DNA of 64,000 bases, taken from the NCBI GenBank assembly GCA_013180625.2, contig SNVD02005095.1:62001-126000 (forward strand), written 5' to 3'. Under the pieces are notes generated by a model. The model saw only the letters and a list, made by a program, of their open reading frames with translations, was not told the origin of the DNA and searched no databases. The translations under genes and the position numbers were made by a program. The stretch comes from Boswellia sacra (taxonomy: Eukaryota; Streptophyta; Magnoliopsida; Sapindales; Burseraceae). Shown one piece after another: positions 48,102-61,179 of this stretch; the first letter of the stretch is position 1, and every line of letters begins with the position of its first letter.

Positions 48102-50446
48102 TAAAAGAGTTTAGAGAAACAGAAGAATATTGTTCTGTGTGTTTTCGTTAGCTTGTGTATGGTCTTTATATACAACAACTGCAGCAATCAATCCTTGATT
48201 TCAATCTTATAATTGTGGACAAATCAAAGGAATAAAATCATAATTTAATACAGTGGAATCACACATATACAGGAAATCAATCACAGATATTTAGCCTTTG
48301 ATTGCTTCCTAAGATTGCTCTCTATTGTGCCCCTGCAAGATTGGGCTTCTGTCATGAAGACCAAGCTTGGATCGATTACAAAGAAACGACTTGTGGGCAA
48401 GAGGTTTAGTGAGAGAATCAGCCAACTGATCATTAGAGTGAACATGAGCAATCCGTAAACGATTATTGAGCACTTGATCACGAACAAAGTGAAAGTCAAT
48501 GGCAATATGTTTCATGCGAGAATGGAAGACAGGATTTTGACACACATATGTGGCACCAATATTATCACAGTAGATCGTTGGAGTGGAGTGCAACTGAACT
48601 TTTAATTCTTAAAGAAGATTTGTAATCCAATTTAACTCGGCTGCTATAGAGGCAATGGCTCGATATTCAGCCTCTATTGAAGAACGAGCAACTGTCTTTT
48701 GCTTTTTGGAGTGCCAACTTATTGGATTTCCACCAAGGAAAATAACATATGCAGAAGTGGACGTGCGATCATCAAGATTTCCTGCCCAATCAGAATCAGC
48801 AAAGGCATGAAAACTCAAAAATGATTGTTTCTAAAGTAAAAGTCTAAGATGACTGGTCGCAAAAGTCGTTTAACTGCAAACCAATGAATTGAGGAAGGGT
48901 AATGCATAAATTGAGAAAGTTTATTAACAACAAATAAGATGTCAGGACGGGTGAAAGACAGGTATTGCAAAGAACCAATAACTTGACGATATTATGTTTC
49001 ATTTGCTATAGGGCTACCGTCATAAAGCTTGAGTGTAACGGTGGGGGAAAGAGGCGTGACAACTGCATTGGCTTCATGCATTTTATGTTTTCATTGATAC
49101 ATTTTTTCTGAGATAGAAACAAACCATATGGAGTATAAGTGGCCTCAATGCCAAGAAAATAATTAAAGGACCCGAGATCTTTAAGTGAGAATCCTTTAGC
49201 CATAGTTTTTACAAATAGCTCAATGGAAGAGTGATGGTTTTCCTGTGATGATAATGTCGTCAACATACACCAACAAATATATAAGAATTTGGCCACGAGA
49301 AAAAATAAAGAGAGAGCTATCAGATTTTGAATTCATGAAACCATGAAGAAGCAGAAAAGATTTCAACTCATGATACCAAGCTCTCGGTGCTTGACGAAGA
49401 GCATAAATTGCTTTTCGCAGTTTGCACACCTGATGAGGAAACTGTTGATTTACAAATCGTGATGGTTGTTGCATGAAGACATCATATGAAAGTGAGCCCT
49501 TTGAAAAAGCATTATTCACATCCAATTGTCGTAAATGCCAACTTTTTAAGACAGTAAGACTTAAGATTATGCGAACTGTTGTCAGCTTGACAACTGGACT
49601 AAATGTGTTAGTAAAATCAACACCATGTTTATTATGAAACCCTTTGGCAATAAGACGAGCTTTATAACGTGCAACTGATCCATATGGGTTCTGCTTAATC
49701 TTAAATATCCATTTACACCCAACAATATTTTGTGTGCAGTGGGAGGGAACAAGGGTCCAAGTTGAATTTTTTATGATTGCATCATATTCTTCACTCATGG
49801 CTTTACGCCAATGAGCAAATTTTTGAGCTTGTAGGTAGGCAGTAGGTTCAAAGTTATCAAAGGAAGTTGAAATGGTGGTGTGAAGGTCAAGAATTTTATG
49901 GGGTTTGAAGATATTGTGTTTTGAGCGAGTGACCATTTGAGGTTCAGATAAAGGATTATGATTCAATGAGGTAGGAGAGTGTATACGTACCTGTGAAGGA
50001 CTAAAGGATGTGGCATCATTATTAGAGGTTGTGGAAGGCAATTAAATAGAATGAGTGGTCTACGTGTCATCAATTAACTCAAGAGCATATGGAGAAGAAG
50101 TTGAATGTGGGGAAGAAGTGGATTGTGTTGAGCGAGTACCTTCCAAAATAGTCAAAGTATTAATAGGAAAGTGTGAAGTGGAGAAAGGAAAGTCATGTGA
50201 AGATATGTTTCTAGAACTAGAAGGAATGAGGTACCATTTTGACAAGGAATCATTGGTAGAACAAGAATCAGATAGAGACATATGTTGAAAAGGAAAAGTA
50301 GACTCTATAAATTTGACATGACGAGAAATAAAACACTTGTTCGTGGAAGGATCTAGGCAAATATATGAGTTGTGGGTGAGGGAGTAACCAAGAAACACGC
50401 AAGGTTTGGATTTGAGTTCAAGTTTATGAGAGGTGTAGGGAGGAAG
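48102..50446 (-). mobile_element. Copia copy B, part 1: 3' LTR, RNase H, RT, end of integrase
   Basis: The LTR at 48102-48327 is followed on the - strand by RNase H (FADSDWAGNLDDRTSTSAY; ADSLTKPLAHKSF), RT with YVDDIIITG (about 49250-49280) and NNAFSKGSLSYDVF (present here, deleted in copy A), and integrase C-terminal sequence (SHKLELKSKPCVFLGYS). The 273-codon frame at 49220-50041 is the best preserved RT piece. Frameshifts at about 48840 and 49220 break pol. The low-coordinate flank is the same as copy A (AACATATG), so both descend from one insertion. Confidence 0.88.
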
Positions 50447-51928
50447 TGACACATCTAAAAATAGGATTGTCTCCCAACTATAGGAGTATCGAAGTAATAA
50501 ACCTGGAGAGACCGGGTTGATCCACGAGGAAGAGAATTTTAGCGCTACAAATTAAAAGATAAGCAAATATAATATGAATAATCAAGATGATATTAACAAA
50601 AGGTGGTAAAACCATCCATGGAAATAGGAGGTAAAACCTACCATAGCAAATGAAAGAACAATCTCATGATAAGCAATAAATAAGAATAATTAAAATACAA
50701 AAGTAAGAGGAATTAACGCAATAATAATGAAAGCTAAGGTTGGGGGATCCGCCTTTGATATATCAAATAAGGATAAGTAACCCAATTATAACTTAATTGG
50801 AATCCACACATAATGGAGGTTCCAATTGTCATTTAAGCCAATTTTAGTTATATGAATTATATTTGTTCCATTACCAATATCCATACCACTTCTTGTAAAT
50901 GGGTTTAACCATCCATTATGCCAATCACCATATGTCTACAACAAATTAAGGTTCCTAACTAGACCTGTGTCGGTAAGGAAGAATCATACAACATCTAGAA
51001 AGGATCCAAGCATTTGATGTACCAAGGATTGTCTACAACGAATCAAAACCTCCACTTTACGAGTAGTGTCAAGATTGATTAAGAAAATAAATACAAATCA
51101 TATAAAATAAACAACATAAGATTATGATTATTAAGCACATGTCAAGGGTTAGAAAATCCTTATTCTCATATCAAGGGTTTCACCCTTTCACCTTAGCAAA
51201 AGAGAATTTAGCAAGACATTATAAAAGAAAGAAAACAAATTGCGAGAAAAAGAAAATTCATTAATAACATTAAAACACAAGAGAGAAAAACACAATGACA
51301 AGTGATCCCAGCCAAGGCCAAGATGCTCTAATGGGTCACAAGGCACTTCTATTTATAGATACATTCAGGGGCAAACTTGTCAAATTACAAAGGAACAATT
51401 GTCAAATATTAAGTGAACCAACTTTGACAATTGGGATCATTAGGTGCACCAACTTTGACCACTGATTTCAACATTGAATTATTGAGAATTTTGATCACAT
51501 ATCTTCATGAATGTTGCAGATATTTCTCTCATATTTTTAGAACATATTGATTTATACAATATGGATACATATTTTGAGAGATATGGTCAAAATACTGAGG
51601 CATGGTCAGGCTGGGTTGAAACTATAGATGGGTTCATTTCAAGCCCATTTTTGGTCCACTAAAAGCCCGAATTTGATGATGCTTGTGAAATATAATCTTG
51701 TATATAATTTAATCAACTTTCCAAAACATCAAAATTTGTACCATTCTGATCTATAAATAGAAAGTTATGCCTATTTTACTGAACCTAAAACAAAACCAAA
51801 ATTAGGAGAAAGTTAATTCAAATGATGCAAAGACTACAATTATGCTTAAGTTGAGGAATTTAATGACACTATTAATGTAATATGATGAATTAAGCTCTTA
51901 TTAAACATACATAGTTAAGTGTTCATCA
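50447..51928 (-). repeat. 3' LTR of the gypsy-type element
   Basis: Starts TGATGAACAC and ends TTTAGATGTGTCA on the - strand. It is the complete LTR (1482 bp). The high-coordinate LTR has about 62 bp extra near 56535-56595. Confidence 0.85.
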
Positions 51929-51940
51929 CACCCCCCAACC
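51929..51940 (-). other. Polypurine tract
   Basis: GGTTGGGGGGTG on the - strand, directly before the LTR start. It sets the polarity of the element. Confidence 0.7.
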
Positions 51941-52283
51941 AGCTTATTGCTAGTCCCTAGCAATTAAAGCGTTATTATTTAGAAGTGATTTATAGAATTT
52001 TACATCCAAGGTGGTCATTATTGCACTCTCCTTGATTTTATCCAAATAAACAAACTCTCAACTGATTTTTTTTTAAATGACTCATGTACCTTTTAGTCAA
52101 GATATTAACAAACCTTCTTTTTGTGCTCAGTCGACACATGACTATGGAGCTTATTAAAAAGAAGCCATATCAGTTCTAATATTTGTTAAGGCTAACAACT
52201 TTAGGTAGGGGGCATTCATTCATCATTATTTTTATTTATATTTTCTTTATTCTTTTTTTTTTGAAAGAATTCATCTTTAACTC

Positions 52284-52539
52284 ATGTAGCGAGCCTTAGG
52301 CTAATGGCTCCCAAACCAGTTGGCCTTAGGGCATTAGGTGCTAAGACACCCCTACGAGCTTAACGACTCAAGTTACCGATGCTTTATTTTTGCTTAGAAA
52401 CTTGTGTATAGTGCAATATTCAATCCCATTAAGCTTTCTCCTTAATCCATGCAATGAGCTTTGGGCCAATAGCTCTCAAACCAGTTGGTCTTAGGGTATT
52501 AGGTGTTGAGGTACCCCTTGAGCTTAATTGCTCAAATTA
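52284..52539 (-). repeat. Direct repeat in the 3' non-coding region
   Basis: Two diverged copies of a roughly 92-bp unit (52284-52377 and 52449-52539), both containing CAAACCAGTTGG and AGCTTAA, 165 bp apart. A second G-rich tract, GGTTGGGGGGCAAGG, lies next to CATTGAGGACAATG at about 53083-53120. Confidence 0.75.
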
Positions 52540-53276
52540 AGAAGGCTACGAGACCAAACTTATCCACGATTGCCTTTCTTTTTCCTTTTTTTTTTCTTCT
52601 TCTTTTTTTTTTTAACTTTCCCCTTCCTTTTGTTGTTATCCTAAACAAAACAAAAGAACTCAAATATTACAACATTTCATTTTGCAACCCACAATCATGC
52701 ATCAAGGTATATGTGTGTGTGAAGAAAGGTTCATGAATACTTGCTTAATGAGTACATGAGCACACAGTTTATTAAATGATAAGATTGTGAGAGTTCATAA
52801 ATTTGAATAATTCAAAGTGAAGTGAATAAGACCTCCTTGTTATAAAATTCAAAAATCAAAACTAAATAATATCAAGTTAGTTAAAATAAGTCTTCAAAAA
52901 TGCAAAAAAAAAAAATGACAAATTGGTTAGAGTGTGTTTCAAAAGTTCAAACTGGCCCTCTTTACTCTACCATTTCTGACCCAGAACGTGTCTCAAGAGG
53001 ATTTGAACTCTAAATCTAATTACTAACTCGTTTTTTTTTCCAAGAGAAATAAAATTTAAGACACACTTATGTCTACTATCCTTGCCCCCCAACCAAATCC
53101 AACATTGTCCTCAATGTTTAAATGTAAAGAGATAAAGTATAAGAAACATTATCTAAAGCTTCTGTTATTCAAGAGAGACGACCTGAAAGACTTATAAAAA
53201 AATGCTAAAAAATAAAAGACAAGAAAAATTACAAACGGAGATTCAAATCCAATTTACACTTTTTGTTTTGTCCCCC

Positions 53277-53879
53277 TTACCAATTAATTTGGGTTATAGC
53301 CAGGTCAGGTTCATACTCGACTGCTTGTAATTTGTCAAGTAACTCACTAGCAGAAGTAGCAGAAACAAGGATCTATCGCACCGAATGAGGGATAAAATTC
53401 TGTTCTACAGCTACATCAATAAATCTTATCAAATGATCAAAGAAATTTTTAACATTCAACAAATCTATGGGTTTTTTATAGAGATTCAATTTGGCCCAAG
53501 AGGCAATTTTAAAAATTTCTTCAAGAGTACCAAAGCCACTTGGTAAAGCAATAAAGGCATCTGAATTGATAAGAATATGTGCCATGCGTTCATGCATAGA
53601 GGAGACCTGTAACTCCTTCCCAACCGTTTTTCCAACGATGCTTTCTACAGCCAAAGCTTTAGGAATAACTCCTAAAACTTGACTATCTCCAACATATGCA
53701 GCTGTTGACACACAACCCATTAACCCGAGGCTACCTCTCCCATAAACCATATGAATCTTTCTTTCAGCCAGCAGCCTACCAAGATAATTTGCTACTTCTA
53801 CAAACTCTTCACTTTTACCCGGCCGAGATCCACAGAATACACATATCCTTTGGATTCGATATTTTGAAGTTCCCTCCAT
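53277..53879 (-). pseudogene. Intronless LOG-family copy (cytokinin riboside 5'-monophosphate phosphoribohydrolase) inside the LTR element
   Basis: LOG enzymes release active cytokinin bases from their nucleotides in one step. The - strand frame from ATG 53877-53879 reads RICVFCGSRPGKSEEF, HMVYGRGSLGLMG, VLGVIPKALA, MHERMAHILINSDAFIALPS and GFGTLEEIFKIASWAKLNLY. It then meets TAG at 53373-53375 and continues in frame through ILVSATSASELLDKLQAVEY to a natural-looking TAA at 53277-53279, 200 codons in all, close to the family length. Plant LOG genes have several introns, so an uninterrupted frame points to a reverse-transcribed copy. The nucleotide-binding PGGYGT motif is PSGFGT, and GGGS is GRGS, so activity is doubtful. 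It is sense to the LTRs. Confidence 0.85.
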
Positions 53880-54209
53880 GTCTATGCAACTCTCTAACTA
53901 TGTGTGAAGAAGAGAACAAGAGATGTCATACTTATAGAGTGCAAAAAGGTATTCTAATGATGACATCTAAATAGGTTGCTCGGTTGTTTGTTGAAAAAGT
54001 TTGACAATAAAGTATAGAAATTCAAAAAAAAAATTGACCAAAATAAGACACTATAAATGCATGAATCAACCAAAAGGTAGAAATTCAAAAATGACAATTG
54101 TAAGGCATTAAAATTAAAAAAAATGATGGTACACATGCATATGTACAGGTAGTTGTGACTGTGGCTCACATCTTCCTCTGGTTTTACGTCTAGAAATGGC
54201 TTAAACACC

Positions 54210-56397
54210 TTTAAAGAGACGAACGGGATTTGATTATTGAGGATCTTAGGCAACAGCTCCAGCAAGTCCAACAACGTTTAGAAATAATGAAAAATCAAGA
54301 ACATAGGGGGGGAAATCATGACGAATGGAAAAATGCAGTCCATGATGTTGAGAATCCATTTCATAATCAGTGTAGTGAAGCATCTAGCGATAACACTCCG
54401 CCTCATCCTCATGAATTAAGAAATCATTTCATTCAAGATTTTGATGTGAAGGTTGACATTCCAGAATTTGAAGGAAGAATACATCCTGATGAGTTCATTG
54501 ATTGGCTTAATACGGTTGAGCATATTTTTTACTACAAAAATATGCCTGAGGTTCGTAAGGTTAAGCTTGTTGCAATCAAGCTAAAGAAGTATGCTTCTTT
54601 ATGGTGGGAGAATTTGAAAGAAACGAGGAGAAAAAAAGGGCAGAAGTCGAATTCTAACATGGGAGAAAATGAAAAGAGAGCTTAAGAGGAAATTCCTTCT
54701 TGAAAATTATAGGCAAGATGTTTTCCTTAAGTTCCATAATTTCAAGCAAAAAGAGTTATATGTAGAAGAGTATGTGGTAGAATTTGATAATTTGATGATG
54801 AAATGTGATCTTACTGAACCAGAAGAACAAACCATAACACGTTTTCTTGGGGGATTGAGATCTGAGATCTGCAATGTGATCCAATTGCAACCCTACTGGT
54901 CCTACAATGATATGTGTAGACTTGCTCTTAGAGTGAAGAAACAGCTTAAAGAGGCACATGTTCGCAACTCTCGTTTTGCTAATCATGATGGCACTCCCAA
55001 TCGTGGCAATAGTTCTTATCCCAAGCCTAAACCAGGTCTGAAAACAAACCCAAAAGCTTTTTCAAGGAATGAGCATGGTAATAGTTCCAAACAACCCCAA
55101 AGCTCTTTGAATGCTAGTTCACGTCGCTGTTTCAAATGCCAAGGCTATGGACATATTACTTCCGAGTGTCCTAATCGTAAAATTGTAACACTAGTAGAGG
55201 AAGAAAGTGATGAAGAGTTCGAGTCAGATGCCTTGATCAATTTCGGTAATCCAGAATTTGTTGATGAAGAGGAAGCCACTTATGCAGATCAAGGTGATTC
55301 TCTCTTTATTATTCAAAGGAGTTTGAGTATTGCCCAAGAACGAGAAGATGATTGGCTTCGTAAAAATATCTCCCATACCAGATGTACTTCTCATGGCAAG
55401 GTGTGCAACATTATTATTGATGGTGGCAGCTTTGAAAATGTAGTGTCTACAGAGATGATTGATAAACTTGGCCTTCAGACAGAGAAGCGTCCTCAGCCTT
55501 ACGATATTTCATGGCTTCGAAAGGATAACGATATCAAGGTAAACAAACGCTGCCTTGTTTCATTTTCTATTGGGAAAAAGTATAAAGATGAAATAAGGTG
55601 TGATGTTGTTCCTATGGATGCTTGTCATTTACTTCTTGGTAGACCATGGCAGTATGATAGGAAAGTAATGCATGATGGCTATAGGAATACTTATACATTC
55701 TTTAAAGATAGGGTCAAAGTTATTTTGGGTCCTTCAAAGTTAGAATGTGTTCCTAAACCTACTAAAGGGGAGGGAAATGCTTTGTTTACCCAAACAAAAT
55801 GTAGAGGAGAGTTGGAGAAGGGAAGTGAAATTTATGTGTTCTTGTTATTAGAAGAAAATGAAGTTAGTAATGAACCGCCTCCAGAGATGAAGTATCTTCT
55901 TGAAGAATACCATGATGTTATACCAAATGAGATACCACCAAGCCTTCCTCCAATGAGAGACGTACAACATTGTATTGATCTTGTTCCAGATGCTGTGTTG
56001 TCAAATAAATCAGCCTATCGAATGAGTCCTAAAGAACATGAAGAATTACAAAGGCAGGTTGATGAGCTTATCACCGAAGGGTTAGTGAGGGAAAGCATGA
56101 GTCCTTGTACTATCCCAACTCTTTTGGTCCCTAAAAAGGATGGCTCTTGGAGAATGTGCATTAATAGCAGGGCTGTAAACAATATCACAATTAATTACAA
56201 ATTTCCTATTCCGAGGCTTGACGACCTTCTTGATCAACTTCATGGTGCTACTGTCTTCTCCAAAATTGATCTTCGAAATGGATATCATCAAATTTGAATG
56301 AGTCCTAGTGATGAATGGAAGACTGTATTTAAAACAAAGAATGGCCTTTATGAATGGATGGTGATGCCATTTGGCCTATCCAATGCACCAAGTACAT
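54210..56397 (+). pseudogene. Chromovirus-type gag, protease and partial RT, antisense within the LTR element
   Basis: Gag is at 54210-about 54685 ([28 protein letters not shown]), with a frameshift at about 54670. It continues in a 542-codon frame with [16 protein letters not shown], the CCHC knuckle [14 protein letters not shown] (about 55129-55170), a protease ([13 protein letters not shown] at about 55413-55452; [13 protein letters not shown]) and RT ([33 protein letters not shown]). A TGA at 56295-56297 replaces an Arg codon. RT stops at [12 protein letters not shown], where LTR sequence begins. The style resembles Reina/CRM chromoviruses. The gag start, RNase H and integrase are absent. 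Confidence 0.85.
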
Positions 56398-57914
56398 ATT
56401 GTCTCCCAAGTATAGGAGTGTCGAAGTAATAAATCCAGTAAGACCGAGGTCGATCTACGAGGAAGGGAATTTTAGCGCTACAAATTATAAGCTAAGCAAA
56501 TATGATATGATTAATCAAGAAGATATTAACAAATAGAAGTAAAGATGGTAGGCGGTGCTACCGACTATTCAAATGTAAAATAACAACAAAATGTGGTAAA
56601 ACCATCCATGGAAATAGGAGAAAAAACCTACCATAGCAAATGAAAGAACAATCTCATAAGCAATAAATAAGAATAATTAAAATACAAAAGTAAGAGAAAT
56701 TAACATAATAATAATGAAAGCTAAGGTTAGGGGATCCGCCCTTGATATATCAAATAAGCATAAGTAACCCAATTATAACTCAATTGGAATCCACACATAA
56801 TGGAGGTTCCAATTGTCATTTAAGCCAATTTTAGTTATATGAATTATATTTGTTCCATTACCAATATTTATACCACTTCTTGTAAATGGGTTCAAGCATC
56901 CAAAGTGCCAATCATCATATGTCTACAACAAATCAAGGTTCTTAACTAGACTTGTGTCAGTAAGGAAGAACAATACAACATCTAGAAAGGATCTAAGCAT
57001 TTGATGTGCCAATGATTGTCTACAATGAATCAAGACCTCCACTTTACAAGCGGTGTCAAGATTGATTAAGAAAATAAATACAAATCATATAAAATAAACA
57101 ATACAAGATTAGGATTATTAAGCACATGTCAAGGGTTAGAAAATCCTTATTCTCATATCAAGGGTTTCACCTTTTCACCTTAGCAAAAGAGAATTTAGCA
57201 AGACATTATAAAAGAAAGAAAATAAATTGCAAGAAAAAGAAAATTCATTAATAACATTAAAACATAAGAAAAAAAATACAATGACAAGTGATCCCAGCCA
57301 AGGCCAAGATGCCCTAATGGGTCATAAGACACCTATATTTATATATACATTCAAGGGCAAACTTGTCAAATTATAAAGGAAAAATTGTCAAATATTAGGT
57401 GAACCAACTTTGACAATTGGGATCATTAGGTGCACCAATTTTGACCACCGATTTTGACATTGCATTATTGAGAATTTTGATCATATGTCTTCATGAATAT
57501 TATAGATATTTCTCTTAGCTTTCTAGAACATATTGATTTATACAAGTTGGATACGTATTTTGAGAGATATGGTCAAAATACTGAGGCATAGTCAGGCTGG
57601 GTCGAAACTGCAGATGGGTTCACTTCAAGCCCATTTTTGATCCACTAAAAGCCCGAATTTGATGATGTTTGTGAAATATAATCTTGTAGATAATTTAATC
57701 AGCTTTCCAAAACATCAAGCGTTGTACTATTCTGATCTATAAATAGAAAGTTATACCTATTTTATCAAACCTACAACAAAACCAAAATTAAGAGAAAGTT
57801 AATTCAAAGGATACAATGACTACAATTATGCTTAAGTTCAGGAATTTAATGACACTATTAATGCAATATGATGAATTAAGCTCTTATTAGACATACATAT
57901 TTAAGTGTTCATCA
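56398..57914 (-). repeat. 5' LTR of the gypsy-type element, 3' end trimmed
   Basis: Matches 50467-51928. The last 20 or so bases of the LTR (towards 56398) are missing, replaced by chromovirus RT with a shared ATTGTCTCCC/TATTGTCTCCC overlap. Confidence 0.85.
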
Positions 57915-57919
57915 GGACA

Positions 57920-60168
57920 CCATGGATAACATAAGCAACCAAACACTTTAAGTTTGTTGTAATTCGGGTGCTTATTAAAAAGCTTTCCAAATGGTGATTG
58001 AAATTTCAGGATTGGAGTGGGTAACCTATTGATAAGATAAGTAGCAGCTTGAAATGCAAAAGACTAAAATTTTAATAGTAAGGAAGCTTGGTGAAGAAGA
58101 GTGAGACCAGTCTCGACTATATGGCGATGTTTGCATTCTGCTAAGCCTACTAATTGAGGGGTGTATGGTGGTGATTTAAGATGCTGAATACCAAAGTTGG
58201 ATAATTGGTGCGCCAAGCCTTGATATTCACCACCTCCATCAGAGTATATGGTTTTAATGGTGGTTTGAAAGAAATTTTCAACTAATTTTTTGTAACAAGA
58301 GAAAATAGAAAAAATATCATATTTTTGTCTCATTGGATAAAACCAAGTATATTTAGTAAAATAATCAACAAAGATAACATAATATCGAAAATTGTCAAAA
58401 GAATTTATTGGAGATGGCCCCCATACATCTGTATATATAATTTCTAAAGGAGAATTACATGACATAGATGAAAGACCAAAAGGAAGTTTATGACTTTTAT
58501 TACAAAGACAGGAGTCACAATGAGATTTGACAAAATAAGACAAGGGAAGAGAACAATTGGACATTACTTTTTGTTGAACTAACATTGACGGGTGGCCAAG
58601 ACGACGATGCCAAATATCAGATGAGACAACAGTAGTGGTTGTGAAGGTAGTAGGATGAGAGCTCTGAGGTGATGATGATGATGATGACCACTCATATATG
58701 TTGTCCTTACTCCGACCTTAGATCTAGAATGCCCTCATGCTCAAATCCTTCACAATAAAAAAGTTAGGAAAGAATTCAATTGATGCACCATTTTTTTTTT
58801 TACAAAATTGAGATACAGATAAAAGATTCTTTTTAATATTAGGTGCACACAAAACATTGTTCAGTGTAAAGTAAAGCAAATAGTTAAAGAATAAAGCTTG
58901 GTAGAACCGATATGAGAAATAAGAATACCATTATCGTCTCCAACCATGATATCTTCATTACCAGCATATTCTGAGTGGACAGATAAGTTTTGTAACTCGG
59001 ATATAATATGGTGAGAAGCACCTGTGTCTACGACCCAATTCCTATTGATGTCAGATTGATCAGAGGTCGTGAAATTCGCTTGAGGCCAGCTAGGAGTATA
59101 TGGACTTTGGACAAGAGCAATACACCTTGGCAGTGTGATCGATCTTATCACATAGTTAGCACACTGGTTTTGAATATCCGGAGTTGAAGTTTGGCCTCCA
59201 TGATTGTTGAGAAGAGTGATGAAAGCTGCTACCATTATGATCAAAATTGTTGCCATTGAGTGAGGAATAAGGAGGGCGAATTTGAGAACGGAAAGGTTGA
59301 TTATTACTTGAATTTCCATGAAAATGGTGATTATTGTTGGAATTTCTGTGAAATTGTTTATTGCCATGATATTGACCCCACGATTATTGGTATGGTTCGC
59401 ATATCCGCTTTTGTTTTTGTTGCTGGTTCGCTGGCTAAACTGTGCTGTAATTGGAGGATTAATCTTCTTTGCTTCTTCACGCTTGAAAAATGTTTCATAA
59501 TCTAAGAGCTTATCATGAAGCTCTTCAAATGTCATGGCAGTTTCTCGAGTGCGTATTGCAGCACTTAATTCTTTATATTCATTGCCAAGCCCATTGAGTG
59601 TATGAACAACAATTTCAACATCACTAAGTCGATGACCTATCAAGTCTAAATCATCAATCAGACCTTTGATATTTTGCATATATTCAAAAATCGTGATACC
59701 CTCCTTTGAGGTTTTTATCAATGTGGAAAGTAATGTTAGCATCCGAGTTTGAGATCTATTTGCAAAAGTAGTTTCAAGTTTCTTCCATGCTTCAATAGAG
59801 GTGGTGCAAGAAAATATAAGTGAAGCAATATTACCAGCAATAGAAGCTTGAATAGCTTGCAATATGAGCCAATCTTGACGGAGCCAAAATTTATTAGCAG
59901 GATTTGGTAAAGACTCTATTTCTCCCGATTTCACCATGGTTTCCAGCGGGCATGGGTGTGATCCATCAATGTAACCAAGCAAATCATAGCCAAACAGAAG
60001 GTTAGAGAGTTGTGATCTCCAGGAGGCATAGTTTCCTCCTCTAGAGAGTTTGAATGGAATTTATGATGTGTTGATTGAGATGAGTGAAGGGGAGATAGAA
60101 CTATTATTATTTCCAGTTGACACCATAACAGTGGGTTCAGAGGTTAAGGATGAATAAGAGGAAGACAT
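57920..60168 (-). mobile_element. Copia copy B, part 2: integrase, protease, gag; 5' LTR missing
   Basis: Continues copia B above the gypsy insertion: the integrase core and N-terminus (SHCDSCLCNKSHKLPFG, YTDVWGPSPINSF, YSDGGGEYQGLAHQ) at 58064-58585, the protease NWVVDTGASHHI at about 59002-59040, and gag in the 373-codon frame 58861-59982 (GYIDGSHPCP, MTFEELHDKLLDYE). It stops at the gag ATG (60166-60168), where viral EPRV3 sequence begins. Leader and 5' LTR are absent. Confidence 0.88.
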
Positions 60169-61170
60169 TGAATCCTATATAATTGTCCTGCCAATATTTC
60201 AATAAATCCTATAAAACCTGCTACTAATAGTTTAGCAGTCTCATGATCACTTATTTTACAGGCTTTATATGCAGTGGATGCCATACCCATTTCTTGTAAA
60301 GTATTTATTATTTCATATTCTGATTTTTCATCTATGTTCCATTCATACATTGAGTCTCCTGCATATTTATTGGAAATGAATTGTTTTTTTTCTTCGTACA
60401 TTAAGTCTGGTGGAATAGGTCTTGGATAATATGTTCTTGTAGGGGCTTGTTTCCATTTATTCTTTTCAGTTATTTTGTTTATTTCAATATCTTCAGATGT
60501 TGTAATAGATTGAGTATCACTTTGTTGATTTTGATCTATAATATTAATATTATTATTATTAGAAGTACTTGACAATATTTTAAGTTTTTGATTTATTTGA
60601 TCAATTAAATCTATTTTAGGAAGTTTTATTGGCGTATTATTTTGTTGAACTGGTTTAAATAATGGTGGAGATATATCTTGAGGAAATGTTACAAGTTATT
60701 TTAATTTAATATTATCTATTTGATCTTCTATTCTTGTAACTTGTTTGGACACAGTATGCAGTAATTGATTATGAAAATTATTTTGTCCATAAATTTTTTA
60801 ATATCTCCTAAAGTTGCAGTTTCATTAGTCTATTTGATCCTTTTTAAAATGGGATTGCTAAAATTTCTGCTTCATTTGTTTTAATCTTAATTTGTTCTAA
60901 AGGTGGATGTATAGATTGGATTATTCCATGTTGAGTAGTTTCCCATTTTTTTAATTCATTTGTTTGTACATTAACATGTTGACTTTTATATGGCAATTGA
61001 ATATTATGTTTTAATGCATACGTATTAAACCAAATAAAGAAAGGAATGTTTACTTTTAATTTTTTCATTTCATTATACCATTCTTCCCTAATTTCTTCGA
61101 TTTCTTGTTTAGTAAATGTACTAAAATACTATTTTCTTTTAAATTTATTTTCTTCTAGTAAAAATTCATT
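60167..61170 (-). pseudogene. EPRV3 coat protein, N-terminal part
   Basis: The - strand frame matches the EPRV2 coat N-terminal part, including KWKQAPTRTYYPRPIPPDLM and YEWNIDEKSEYEIINTLQEM. It ends at the fusion with copia gag at 60167-60169 (shared ATT). Several stops and frameshifts lie between 60576 and 61170. Confidence 0.8.
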
Positions 61171-61179
61171 TCTTAAATA

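Larger units (their letters stand above)
50447..57914 (-). mobile_element. Ty3/gypsy-type LTR element with LOG and antisense gag-pol cargo
   Basis: Two roughly 1.5-kb LTRs in the same orientation (50447-51928 and 56398-57914) bound a 4.5-kb interior. Flanks GGAAG (50442-50446) and GGACA (57915-57919) look like a 5-bp target duplication with two changes, inside the copia B integrase codons for YPW/LPPY. LTR polarity is -, shown by the purine tract GGTTGGGGGGTG next to TGATGAACAC at 51929-51940. The 5' LTR lacks its last 20 or so bases and no primer-binding site follows. The interior on the - strand has a LOG gene and the 3' non-coding motif CATTGAGGACAATG. A different element's gag-pol lies on the + strand. 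It is not autonomous as it stands. Confidence 0.85.

Noticed and set aside
51929..51945. Primer-binding site after a + strand 5' LTR
   Set aside because: The sequence does not resemble a tRNA 3' end complement. Read on the other strand it is a polypurine tract, which sets the polarity as -.
53954..54274. 106-codon - strand frame upstream of LOG
   Set aside because: AT-rich, Phe/Leu/Asn composition without a domain. It overlaps the start of the antisense gag.
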